A stretch of DNA of 64,000 nt, from the NCBI RefSeq assembly GCF_024055895.1, contig NZ_JAMXLE010000001.1, positions 2,522,908 to 2,586,907 of the forward strand, in the 5' to 3' direction. The first letter of the stretch is position 1, and every line of letters starts with the position of its first letter. The position numbers and the translations under genes are program-made. This DNA comes from Rhizobium sp. L1K21 (GTDB taxonomy: Bacteria > Pseudomonadota > Alphaproteobacteria > Rhizobiales > Rhizobiaceae). The notes under the pieces are model-generated. The model was not told the DNA's origin. It worked only from the letters and a program-made list of their open reading frames with translations, and made no database searches. Below, in pieces: positions 20,141 to 28,316 of this stretch.

Positions 20141-21072
20141 GCGCCCTGCTCGCGAAAAGCGTTGTTCAGTTGCTCTGTCATTGAAAATCCCGGCGTCCAC
20201 GCCGCAATATTCCGCGCTTTGGAATCATCAAGCTGTAATGAGCCATAAAGGCTCTGGGCCATGTCGCCCTTTTTCAGAAGCCCCAGAAGCTGCATTGCAG
20301 GTCCCGGTGGGCAATAAAAAAGCCGCGGCTTCACGCCCATTGCGCCCGCCAGTTTCCGCACAAAATCAGTTGTCGAAACATCTTCACCATCCGAGACAAG
20401 AAATGCCTGGTTGGCCGCTTCCTTGCACTCGGATGCATGGATCAGGAAATCGACCAGATTTTGAACGCCGATGTAGCTTCTCAAGTTTCCAGTGCTCTTC
20501 AAAGGCAGCGGAATGCCTTTTTTCAAGGCTGAAGCGAGCTGTTTGAAACTTCCCTTTGCTCCGTGTCCGTAGACCATCGGCGCGCGCACGATGACCAATT
20601 CAAGGTCCCGCTTTCGGCAGGTTTCAGCCAATGCCGTTTCAGCCTCGGCCTTTGAGGCGGCATAAGGCGTATGCGGATTTATCGGACTTTCTTCAGTCAA
20701 CGGTTTTCCCGGCGGCGTTGCTCCGCCGTGAACCCCGATTGAGGACATGAAAACAATGCGTCTGACACCGTTTTCTGCCGCCAACTGGGCCAGCTTCACC
20801 GCCGCTTCGACATTGACCCTGTGCAATTCGCCTTTGTCGTCGCTGCGCCGGTGGGCCAATGCTGCAAGATGAAAGAGCGTCGTCACCTGACCTGCCTCAA
20901 TCTTTGGCCAGGCCAACTCTATTTTTCCATTCTGGACATCAAATATACCGCTGCCGTCTTCCGGCTGACTGCTTCGTGCAAGGGTCAGAAACGGCTTTCC
21001 GTCACTGGAAAGGCGGCCACAAAGATGGCGACCAACAAAGCCGTTTGCACCGGTCACAATTACGCTATCCAA
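20137..21072 (-). CDS. NAD-dependent epimerase/dehydratase (extended SDR)
   Basis: A 311-residue extended short-chain dehydrogenase acting on sugar nucleotides. The N-terminal NAD-binding motif is [12 protein letters not shown] (about residues 6-17), and the catalytic Ser/Tyr/Lys set is in MSSIGVHG and YAASK (Tyr about residue 139). The overall pattern resembles UDP-glucose 4-epimerase-like enzymes for surface polysaccharides; the specific sugar is unknown. The start is a TTG at 21072: GGAAGGA lies 7 bases upstream, and the ATG within that region is out of frame and stops at once. It is convergent with hisG. Confidence 0.87.
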   Translation of the reverse strand: MDSVIVTGANGFVGRHLCGRLSSDGKPFLTLARSSQPEDGSGIFDVQNGKIELAWPKIEAGQVTTLFHLAALAHRRSDDKGELHRVNVEAAVKLAQLAAENGVRRIVFMSSIGVHGGATPPGKPLTEESPINPHTPYAASKAEAETALAETCRKRDLELVIVRAPMVYGHGAKGSFKQLASALKKGIPLPLKSTGNLRSYIGVQNLVDFLIHASECKEAANQAFLVSDGEDVSTTDFVRKLAGAMGVKPRLFYCPPGPAMQLLGLLKKGDMAQSLYGSLQLDDSKARNIAAWTPGFSMTEQLNNAFREQGA

Positions 21073-21116
21073 GAAACATCCTTCCCTGCATATTGCCGGT
21101 TCGCCGAGAGGGCTTT

Positions 21117-21380
21117 AGGTCACGGACCCATAAATGAGGCTGTTTTGGCGGCAAAATGACAAAAATATGCTAGGAAATGGTTGAAAAGCGGGCCTTGCGG
21201 CCCGGTTGAAACCATTGACGTTGCAGATTGCAGTCATTTTACCGTCCTCCGGATAAGCCAAATTTGATCAGCCACTGCGTTGCAACGGCTTGAAAATGAT
21301 CGGCATTTCCTGCGCCCTTGCGCCTAGTCGCTGACCAAATTTGGCTTACCAAAACAACCTCATTTATGGGTCCGTGACCT
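21117..21380. mobile_element. 264-bp MITE-like element with 32-bp terminal inverted repeats
   Basis: Terminal arms 21117-21148 and 21349-21380 are inverted copies matching at 31 of 32 positions (AGGTCACGGACCCATAAATG at the outer part), flanked by TA on both sides (TTTAGG / CCTAGT), as expected for a TA target duplication. Inside are further dyads: AATGGTT/AACCATT around a GGGCC-TTGC-GGCCC hairpin (21176-21216), and AAGCCAAATTTG...CAAATTTGGCTT (about 21256-21347). No transposase frame fits, so it is non-autonomous. It fills the gap between the epimerase and glcF, and its right end contributes the last bases of the glcF stop codon. Confidence 0.85.
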
Positions 21381-22677
21381 AGTGCAGTTCCGCTGGCTTT
21401 TTGCCGCCATAGGCCCAGTTCAACAATTCCACCGTATGCACAATCGGCATTGCGGTGCCAGTGGCGATTTGGGTGATGCAGCCTATATTTCCGGTGGCAA
21501 TGAGGTCGGCTTTGGTGGCTTCGATGTTGCGCACCTTGCGGACCTTGAGTTCCGCCGAAATCTCGGGCTGCAGCATGTTGTAAGTGCCGGCCGAACCGCA
21601 GCAGAGATGGCCTTCGGCAGGGCTCTTGACCTTGAAGCCGGCCTTCTGGAGAAGCTGCTTGGGCAGATCGGTGATCTTCTGGCCGTGCTGCATGGAACAG
21701 GCGGAATGATAAGCCACAGTCAGGCCTTCGCTCTTTCCTTCCGGCAGATCGAGCGTCGCCAGATATTCGGTCACATCCTTGGCCAGCGCTGCCACACGCG
21801 CGGCCTTTTCGGCATAGGCGGGATCGCGGGCCAGCATGTGGCCGTAGTCCTTGATGGTGGTGCCGCAGCCGGATGCGGTGATGATGATGGCGTCCAGACC
21901 ACCGGTTTCAATCTCGCGCGTCCAAACATCGACATTGGCGCGCACATTGGCCAATGCATCCTTTTCCTTGCCCATATGGTGGGTGAGCGAACCGCAGCAG
22001 ACTTCGCCTTGAGGCGCGACGACTTCGACACCCAGACGGGTCAGCAGTTCGATGGCAGCGGCATTGATCTCTGGCTTGAGGACCGGCTGCGCACAGCCTG
22101 AGAGAATGGCGACACGGGCCCTCTTTTTGGATTGCGCCGGATGGGTGCCAGGCCTGACATATTTGTCCGGTGCGGGAACCTTTTTCGGCGCAAGATCCAG
22201 CATATGGCCGAAGGCCTTGGTGGCGGGTATGCGCTTCATGATGCCTGCGAAGGGTCGGCCAAGGCTTGCGGCCTTGAGAGCAAGGCGAAAACGCGCCGGA
22301 TAGGGCAGGACAAAGGCCAGAACACCGCGCACGAAACGGTCGGCAAACGGACGTTTATAGGTCTTGTCGATATAGGCGCGGGTCTGGTCGATCAGGTGCA
22401 TATAGTCGACACCGGAGGGACAGGTGGTGGTGCAGGAAAGACAGGACAGACAGCGGTCGATATGCGTCACCGTCTTTTCGTCCGCCGGGCGGTCATTTTC
22501 CAGCATATCCTTGATCTGGTAAATGCGCCCGCGCGGGCTGTCCAGCTCGTTGCCAAGCGTCACATAGGTGGGACAGGTCGCCGTGCAGAGCCCGCAATGC
22601 ACGCATTTGCGCAAGATCTTTTCAGCATCCGCGATCTCAGGATCAGCAAGCTGGGCAAGAGAGAAGTTTGTCTGCAC
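21379..22677 (-). CDS. glcF: Glycolate oxidase iron-sulfur subunit GlcF
   Basis: A 432-residue subunit carrying two 4Fe-4S ferredoxin motifs (Cys25-28-31-35 and Cys76-79-82-86), followed by two Cys-rich CCG domains (GEVCCGS and GHLCCGS). It passes electrons from the FAD subunits GlcD/GlcE to the respiratory chain at the inner membrane. It starts with GTG at 22677 without an obvious ribosome-binding site. The TAG stop overlaps the end of a MITE-like element, so the native C-terminus could have been changed by that insertion. It is the last gene of the glc operon. Confidence 0.95.
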   Translation of the reverse strand: MQTNFSLAQLADPEIADAEKILRKCVHCGLCTATCPTYVTLGNELDSPRGRIYQIKDMLENDRPADEKTVTHIDRCLSCLSCTTTCPSGVDYMHLIDQTRAYIDKTYKRPFADRFVRGVLAFVLPYPARFRLALKAASLGRPFAGIMKRIPATKAFGHMLDLAPKKVPAPDKYVRPGTHPAQSKKRARVAILSGCAQPVLKPEINAAAIELLTRLGVEVVAPQGEVCCGSLTHHMGKEKDALANVRANVDVWTREIETGGLDAIIITASGCGTTIKDYGHMLARDPAYAEKAARVAALAKDVTEYLATLDLPEGKSEGLTVAYHSACSMQHGQKITDLPKQLLQKAGFKVKSPAEGHLCCGSAGTYNMLQPEISAELKVRKVRNIEATKADLIATGNIGCITQIATGTAMPIVHTVELLNWAYGGKKPAELH

Positions 22678-22714
22678 GGTTAGACCATCACGCTTTCGAT
22701 AAAATTGCCCGGCT

Positions 22715-23086
22715 TCAAATCAGCCAGCTTTGCGGGTTGTCAATCGCCTCATTGCGTCCGATTTTCTGCAGGCCGATGACGCAGCGCACGATCATCCAGA
22801 CTGCCGTTGCAATGGCTGCCAGCACACCAATCACAATCAGTGTCAGCACGCCCGAAATGAGCGCAAAAAGCAGACCGATCCAGAAGGTGCGGATGGCCCA
22901 TATGTAGTGGCTTTCATAGATGCCACTTGCCTTGCCGCGGTTGAGATAGGCGAGAACGACCGCAATCAGCGGCGTGATGCCGACGATGAAACCGAGCAGA
23001 TAAAGCGCGTAAATGAGCTGGATATTGCTTTTGCCCGGCTCAAGCAGGCCTTGCGCATCGAATGACTGAGGCTGATTTTCCGACAT
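22715..23086 (-). CDS. DUF4870-like small membrane protein inside the glc operon
   Basis: A 123-residue protein with three hydrophobic segments (about residues 22-45, 62-86, 87-103). It resembles DUF4870/TMEM-type proteins, including the NIQLIYALYLLGFI start and RGKASGIYESHYIWAIRTFWIGLL. A perfect AGGAGG precedes the ATG at 23086. It lies 16 bp after glcE and 37 bp before glcF, so it is part of the glycolate operon, but nothing in the sequence links it to the oxidase chemistry. Confidence 0.78.
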   Translation of the reverse strand: MSENQPQSFDAQGLLEPGKSNIQLIYALYLLGFIVGITPLIAVVLAYLNRGKASGIYESHYIWAIRTFWIGLLFALISGVLTLIVIGVLAAIATAVWMIVRCVIGLQKIGRNEAIDNPQSWLI

Positions 23087-23102
23087 TGCATATCCTCCTT
23101 TT

Positions 23103-24419
23103 TTAGCCCATGCGGCCCGGATTGAGCACGCCCATGGGATCGAGCTTGGTTTTGACCGCCTGCGAGAGCGTCGCGACATTCTTTTCCAGCGGTTCAAAAG
23201 TGGCGATGCTTGCGCGCACCTCCGGTCTGGCGCGAACAAGCGTAGCATGCCCACCGCCGAGACGGGAGATGAAGCTGCGGATCATGTCTGCTTCCGCGTC
23301 TGCTTCCATCTGCAGCCACAGGAGACCGCCCTGCCAGTCAAAAAAGGCGTTGACGCCCGTTTGCAGGCGCAATGCGGCCAGCAATTGATGACCGGCCATC
23401 GGGGCAACCGAAACACGCCAGAGCGGGCGGCAACGGCCATCTTCAGCAAAGGGCGTGACATCGCGCACCTCGCGCCAGAGCTGCTGGCTGTCGCCGCTAT
23501 CAAGCTGCGAAACCGGGCCATGAACCGACATCGCGTTAGCGAGCTTTTGGGCGCGGGCCGCGACCGATTCAGGCAGGCCCTCGACCCGCAATATGGTGGC
23601 GGGGCCGTCCGGCAGGCCGTTCTGGCCGAAGAGCCAGCGCACGCTTTCCGGCAGATGGGCAGCACCCGATACCTCGCATGTGGTGCCCATGGCCGCGGCC
23701 ATGCAATGAGCGGCCTCGGCATCATTGAGACCGGAAACGACGACTGTTTCTTCCGCCCGCGGTGCCGGCAGAACCTTGAATGTGACCTCTGTGATCAGTC
23801 CGAGCGTGCCGTAAGAACCAGCCAGCAGCTTGACGAGATCGAGCCCGGTGACATTCTTCATCACCCGCCCGCCGGACTTGATGACCTCACCCTGACCATT
23901 GATGAAACGCACGCCGAGAAGAGCATCGCGCGCGGCGCCAGACACAATACGGCGCGGGCCGGAAACATTGGCCGCGAATATGCCGCCAATGGTGGGCGTA
24001 CCTTCCGTACCCATCATCATGCGATGGTCGGCGGGTTCAAACATCATGGCCTGACCGCCATCGGCGAGCGCGGCTTCAATTTCCGCAACCGGCGTTCCAG
24101 CTTTAGCCGTCAAGGTCATTTCGGCAGGATTGTAGGCGACAATGCCGCTGAGGCCACGTGATGAGAGCGCCAATGGCTCCCTCTTCTCCCTTTGGGGAGA
24201 AGTGCCAAGCGAAGCGAGGCGATGAGGGGTTCCCTCAGCGCTCGATTGAGAACCCCTCATCCGGCCTTCGGCCACCTTCTCCCCAAGGGGAGAAGGGATA
24301 TTCCCGAACCCGGAGCGCGTGTTACCACCAAAAATGTTCAGAGGCGCTCCCGTATTCGCGGCCTCCCGGATGAGGCTTGCGGCTTCATCCTCGCTTTGCG
24401 GCGTCATGATATCGCTCAT
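23103..24419 (-). CDS. glcE: Glycolate oxidase FAD-binding subunit GlcE with an in-frame repeat insertion
   Basis: A 438-residue FAD_binding_4 protein that works with GlcD and GlcF to oxidise glycolate to glyoxylate. The FAD-loop sequence FGGNTRSGFG (residues 30-39) is followed not by the expected short linker but by about 42 extra residues (40-81) encoded by a palindromic repeat element. The normal fold resumes at LSSRGLSGIVAYNPAEMTLTAKAGTP. The frame is uninterrupted, so the insert is translated. The start overlaps glcD by 4 bp (ATGA). Without the insert the length would be about 396, close to rhizobial GlcE. Confidence 0.94.
   Translation of the reverse strand: MSDIMTPQSEDEAASLIREAANTGAPLNIFGGNTRSGFGNIPSPLGEKVAEGRMRGSQSSAEGTPHRLASLGTSPQREKREPLALSSRGLSGIVAYNPAEMTLTAKAGTPVAEIEAALADGGQAMMFEPADHRMMMGTEGTPTIGGIFAANVSGPRRIVSGAARDALLGVRFINGQGEVIKSGGRVMKNVTGLDLVKLLAGSYGTLGLITEVTFKVLPAPRAEETVVVSGLNDAEAAHCMAAAMGTTCEVSGAAHLPESVRWLFGQNGLPDGPATILRVEGLPESVAARAQKLANAMSVHGPVSQLDSGDSQQLWREVRDVTPFAEDGRCRPLWRVSVAPMAGHQLLAALRLQTGVNAFFDWQGGLLWLQMEADAEADMIRSFISRLGGGHATLVRARPEVRASIATFEPLEKNVATLSQAVKTKLDPMGVLNPGRMG
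24180..24298. repeat. Double-palindromic repeat element, copy B (inside glcE)
   Basis: The same architecture as copy A: end palindromes CTTCTCCCTTTGGGGAGAAG (24183-24202) and CTTCTCCCCAAGGGGAGAAG (24276-24295), inner arms GATGAGGGGTT (24221-24231) and AACCCCTCATC (24251-24261). It accounts for codons 40-81 of glcE and is a multiple of three long with no stop in that frame. The minus strand of this copy aligns with the plus strand of copy A. Confidence 0.95.
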
Positions 24420-25852
24420 TGCGGGCGTCCCTCCAGCGGAAAGACTTTCGAGGGGTTCAAAATCCAGTCGGGATCAAAGGCGGCGCGCACGGCCATCTGC
24501 TGGTTGAGATCGGCTTCGGAATATTGATGGCGCATCAGATCGCGCTTTTCGATACCCACACCGTGTTCGCCGGTGAGACAACCGCCTGCATCGACGCAGA
24601 GTTTGAGAATATCATTGCCCGCTTCCTCGGCCTTTGCTGCATCTTGCGGGTCGTTGATATTATAGAGGATCAGCGGATGCATGTTACCGTCACCTGCATG
24701 GAAAACATTGGCGACACGCAGGCCGTAGGAGGCGACGATTTCGCCGGTCTTGCGCAGAACTTCGGTGAGTTTGGAAAGCGGAACGGTGCCGTCCATGCAG
24801 ATATAATCGGCAATGCGACCCGTGGCACCGAAGGCGGACTTGCGGCCCTTCCAGATTTGCGCAGCTTCGGTGGGCGACTGGCTTTCCTTGATGGTTTTCA
24901 CGCCGTGGCGTTTGGCGATCTCGATCACTGCGGCGAGCATGGTTTCCATCTCGGCCTCGGAACCTTCCACCTCGACGATCAGCAGCGCCTCGACGTCCAG
25001 CGGATAACCGGCCTTGGCGAAGGCTTCGCAGATTTCTATTGCCGGCTTGTCCATGAACTCAATGGCGACCGGGATGAGGCCCGCGCCGATAATATCGGCA
25101 ACGCAGGCTGCGGCCCCTTCAGAGGTTTCGAAACCAAAGAGAACGGGCCGCGCTCCTTCGGCTTTCGCTATCAGTCGCACGGTCGCTTCTGTAACAATAC
25201 CAAGCTGTCCTTCGGAACCACAAACCAGGCCCAAGAGATCATAACCGGCGCTGTCCAGCGCCTTGCCGCCGAGTTCGATAATCGTGCCGTCGAAGAGCAC
25301 CATTTTGACGCCGAGCAGATTGTTGGTGGTGACACCGTATTTCAGACAGTGCGGACCACCGGAATTCATGCCGATATTGCCGCCAATGGTGCAGGCAAGC
25401 TGTGAAGACGGATCAGGCGCGTAGAAAAAGCCGTCGGCGGAAACCGCATCCGAAATCGCCAGATTGGTGACGCCGGACTGAACAACGGCGGCGCGGTTTT
25501 CAAAGTCGATATCGAGGATGCGGTTCATGCGTGAAAGGCCAACCACCACAGCGTCGCCTTGGGGGATGGCACCGCCGGACAGCGACGTACCCGCCCCGCG
25601 CGGGACGACCGGCAATTTGTATCTGGCGCAATATTTCAGGATTTTCGATACTTCTTCCGTGGTGCGCGGAAGTGTTACCACTAGTGGCAATTGGCGATAG
25701 GCGATGAAGCCATCGGTTTCGAAGGGAACGAGTTCGTGTTTGTCGGAAATCACCGTGCCCGGGGGCAGCAGGTCGGTGAGATCATCCACGATCTGTTTGC
25801 GGCGTTCGAGGATGTTTTTATCGGCCTGCTTCAAAGCAATCGCGCCACCCAT
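24416..25852 (-). CDS. glcD: Glycolate oxidase FAD-linked subunit GlcD
   Basis: A 478-residue flavoprotein that oxidises glycolate (and often D-lactate) to the 2-oxoacid. The FAD_binding_4 domain covers about residues 50-190 (PVVPRGAGTSLSGGA, then IGGNIGMNSGG), and the FAD-oxidase C-terminal domain about 225-470, with the HAGDGNMHP and GEHGVGIEK metal and substrate motifs. A GGGAGG ribosome-binding site precedes the ATG. It is first in the operon glcD-glcE-DUF4870-glcF. A palindromic operator candidate lies 29 bases upstream. Confidence 0.96.
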   Translation of the reverse strand: MGGAIALKQADKNILERRKQIVDDLTDLLPPGTVISDKHELVPFETDGFIAYRQLPLVVTLPRTTEEVSKILKYCARYKLPVVPRGAGTSLSGGAIPQGDAVVVGLSRMNRILDIDFENRAAVVQSGVTNLAISDAVSADGFFYAPDPSSQLACTIGGNIGMNSGGPHCLKYGVTTNNLLGVKMVLFDGTIIELGGKALDSAGYDLLGLVCGSEGQLGIVTEATVRLIAKAEGARPVLFGFETSEGAAACVADIIGAGLIPVAIEFMDKPAIEICEAFAKAGYPLDVEALLIVEVEGSEAEMETMLAAVIEIAKRHGVKTIKESQSPTEAAQIWKGRKSAFGATGRIADYICMDGTVPLSKLTEVLRKTGEIVASYGLRVANVFHAGDGNMHPLILYNINDPQDAAKAEEAGNDILKLCVDAGGCLTGEHGVGIEKRDLMRHQYSEADLNQQMAVRAAFDPDWILNPSKVFPLEGRPQ

Positions 25853-25880
25853 GCTTTATGCCTCCCAAGTTCCATTTCCC

Positions 25881-25905
25881 AAGTGGTACTCTTTTTGGAC
25901 CACTT
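25881..25905. promoter_or_regulatory. 25-bp palindrome upstream of glcD (candidate operator)
   Basis: AAGTGGT-N11-ACCACTT, a perfect 7-bp dyad, 29 bases before the glcD start. The same arrangement (AAGTGGA-N11-ACCACTT) occurs 38 bases before the FadR-type regulator gene at 28317. GntR/FadR regulators bind hyphenated TGGTNNNNACCA-like dyads, so this is probably a binding site for that regulator. Confidence 0.7.
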
Positions 25906-25982
25906 TGCGCAAGCGTGAATAAATGCTAATCATTTGTTCCGATTTGGAAATAAAACTTTAGCATGAAAACGGGTGCCAAACC

Positions 25983-26879
25983 ATGACGCGTCTTGAGGAT
26001 ATGGAGGTTTTTGCGCGGGTGGCAGCAACGGGCAGCATGTCGGACGCCGCGCGTGAACTCGGCCTGTCACCGGCAGTTATTTCCAAGCGTATCAAGCGGC
26101 TTGAGGAGCGGCTCGGCACGCGGCTTTTCCAGCGCACCACCCGGCAGCTTTCACTGACTGAAGCTGGCCAGGGATTTTATGCACGTGTGGATGCCATTCT
26201 GGCCGGCGTGGAAGAGGCCGAGGCCTTCATTGCGGGCCGCGCGGCAGAGGCGACCGGAACGCTGAAAGTGTCCGCGCCCACCTCTTTCGGACGCATGCAT
26301 ATCGCGCCGCACCTGAAAGGCTTTATGGAGGCGAATGCGGGCGTGACGATCAATCTCGTGCTGACAGACACGTTTACCGACATCGTGGCGGAGGGTTTCG
26401 ATCTCGCCATCCGCATTGGTGAACTCGTTGATTCCAGCCTTGTGGCGCGGCGGCTTGCGCCCGTACGACGACTCTTGTGCGCAGCCCCTTCTTATGTTGA
26501 AAAACATGGGCTGCCGCGAACAATCGATGATCTCGACACCCATATCTGCCTGCCGCCGCACAACAATGACACCTGGCGGCTGGAAGGGCCCGACGGACTG
26601 GTCAATTACCGCCCGCAAGGCACGCTGATCACCAACTCCTCCGAAGTGATCCGCGAAGCGGTGATTGCCGGTCTCGGCATTGCGCTGCGTTCAACCTGGG
26701 ATATCGGGCCGGAACTGAAGGCCGGACAACTGGTGCCGGTGCTGCCCGAACTGGAAGGCTCGAAGAATGTGGCCCTCTCCGCGGTTTATCCAAGCCGAGA
26801 ATTTCTGCCCGCCAAGGTGCGGCTGTTTATCGATTATCTGACAGCGCTTTATGGTCCGGTGCCGTACTGGGAGGGGTAG
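25983..26879 (+). CDS. LysR-family transcriptional regulator
   Basis: A 298-residue regulator. The N-terminal winged HTH (about residues 1-62) shows FARVAATGSMSDAARELGLSPAVISKRIKRLEERLG, and the effector domain (about 90-290) is of the CrgA/DNA-damage-inducible LTTR type (GRMHIAPHLKGFM, FDLAIRIG). It is transcribed divergently from the glc operon over a 130-bp gap, so it may control glcD as well as itself. No strong ribosome-binding site precedes the ATG. The ligand is not deducible. Confidence 0.9.
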   Translation: MTRLEDMEVFARVAATGSMSDAARELGLSPAVISKRIKRLEERLGTRLFQRTTRQLSLTEAGQGFYARVDAILAGVEEAEAFIAGRAAEATGTLKVSAPTSFGRMHIAPHLKGFMEANAGVTINLVLTDTFTDIVAEGFDLAIRIGELVDSSLVARRLAPVRRLLCAAPSYVEKHGLPRTIDDLDTHICLPPHNNDTWRLEGPDGLVNYRPQGTLITNSSEVIREAVIAGLGIALRSTWDIGPELKAGQLVPVLPELEGSKNVALSAVYPSREFLPAKVRLFIDYLTALYGPVPYWEG

Positions 26880-28145
26880 CTACTCCCCATGATGCATCCT
26901 GATGCGTCTCACGGTCCACCAAACGCCCGCAATAGCGACCGGTACGAAAAGACCGGTGAGAATTGCGGTGTCGAACGGCAGCGCGTCATGCGGCAGGCCC
27001 TTCACCAAATAGCCGAACAGGCCGACGACGTAGTAGGAGATTGCCGCCACGGACAGGCCTTCGACTGTCTGCTGCAGGCGCAGTTGCATTTCGGCGCGGC
27101 GGTTCATGGTGGTGAGGAGATCGGAATTCTGGCGTTCGAGTTCCACGTCGATCCAGCTTCGAATGAGGCCGGTGGCGCGGGAGAGCTTGCGCGACAGGTT
27201 TGCCTGCCGTTCTTCCACCGACTGGCAGGTGCGCATGGCGGGCGCGAGGCGCTTTTCGAGAAACATGCCGAGCGTTTCGAAGCCGGGTACCGGGGTTTCA
27301 TCAAGCGCCCTCACCCGCTCCTGCACGAGGCCGTAATAGGCGCGGCTGGCGCCAAAACGGTAAAGGCCCGCGGCGGCATTGGCTTCGAGTTCTGCGGCAA
27401 GACGGGTGATTTCGGCAAGCATCTGGTCGGCGCGGTCGCGGGCCTCTGCTTTCATGCTTTGGGTTACAGCTGTCAGACCGTCCTCAATACGGCGGATTTC
27501 CGGTGACAGGGTTTGCGCAAGCGGCAGGCCGAGAGCCGCCAGCGTGCGATAGGTTTCAATGTCGAGCAGGCGCTGGACGAGCGCGCCGGTTCCCGCCTCG
27601 GTCATGCCCTTGTCGATCACCAAAATCTGGGTGAGGCCGTCGCCATTCTGACGGAAGTCGGTATAGACCTCCGCCTGACCACCCTTGACGACGGAAAAAC
27701 AGAGGCTCGTCTTGTCGAAATAGTCGATGGCCGCGCGGGTTTCTTCCGTGTCGGGCCGGATTTCCAGACGAATACCGGAAATCAGCGAGCCCGGCGGCGA
27801 GAACCCGTCACCGAATGGGTGAACCGGCACCTCTGCGCCAAATGTCTGTGGTGGCGGGCAATCCCAGAACCAGGTGGAAAATTCTGTGTGGCGCTCCCAG
27901 CGCAGCGTTCCCGGACCCCAATTGATGGCATGATGGCGCGCGTCGCGGCCAGGCGGGGTCACGCCTGCCTGACGCGAGACATTGGCCATCACCGTGTGGT
28001 CCACGCCGGAACCGCCATCGGTCATGAAAGCAAGTTGAAATATGACGCGTGGCGACTTGACCAACGCCAGCGGGCGCGCGTGAATTTCACCCAATGCCGC
28101 CTGGCGCTCTGCGGCAAGCGGAAATGCAAAACTGCCTTTACCCAT
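26880..28145 (-). CDS. DUF3422 family membrane-anchored protein
   Basis: A 421-residue protein matching the DUF3422 pattern: an N-terminal segment with the conserved EIHARP, a WERHTEFSTW core (about residues 82-91), a long helical/coiled region (about 220-350), and two C-terminal hydrophobic helices (about 362-384 and 390-412). That places the protein at the inner membrane with a large soluble part. Function is unknown for the family. It starts directly after the LysR gene's stop on the opposite strand and is divergent from the FadR-type regulator. The start at 28145 has GGGGGA upstream. Confidence 0.85.
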   Translation of the reverse strand: MGKGSFAFPLAAERQAALGEIHARPLALVKSPRVIFQLAFMTDGGSGVDHTVMANVSRQAGVTPPGRDARHHAINWGPGTLRWERHTEFSTWFWDCPPPQTFGAEVPVHPFGDGFSPPGSLISGIRLEIRPDTEETRAAIDYFDKTSLCFSVVKGGQAEVYTDFRQNGDGLTQILVIDKGMTEAGTGALVQRLLDIETYRTLAALGLPLAQTLSPEIRRIEDGLTAVTQSMKAEARDRADQMLAEITRLAAELEANAAAGLYRFGASRAYYGLVQERVRALDETPVPGFETLGMFLEKRLAPAMRTCQSVEERQANLSRKLSRATGLIRSWIDVELERQNSDLLTTMNRRAEMQLRLQQTVEGLSVAAISYYVVGLFGYLVKGLPHDALPFDTAILTGLFVPVAIAGVWWTVRRIRMHHGE

Positions 28146-28253
28146 GAAAGTCCCCCTCTTCCGGCTGTATGAAAACCAGAATAGCAAAGCAATTGCACGA
28201 CAAAAGACACGCGCGCGCGCTTTTGAAGCAGCTCGCACATCCACGCTTCGGAA

Positions 28254-28278
28254 AAGTGGATAAAAATATTGACCACTT
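28254..28278. promoter_or_regulatory. 25-bp palindrome upstream of the FadR-type regulator (candidate operator)
   Basis: AAGTGGA-N11-ACCACTT. It matches the site before glcD in both arms (12 of 14 outer positions pair) and in spacing, with a spacer rich in A and T. It lies 38 bases upstream of the regulator start and 108 bases upstream of the DUF3422 gene, compatible with autoregulation of the lut operon. Confidence 0.7.
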
Positions 28279-28316
28279 GATGCTTTGTTCGGTAAAACGG
28301 CTTTAGGAGAACAATC

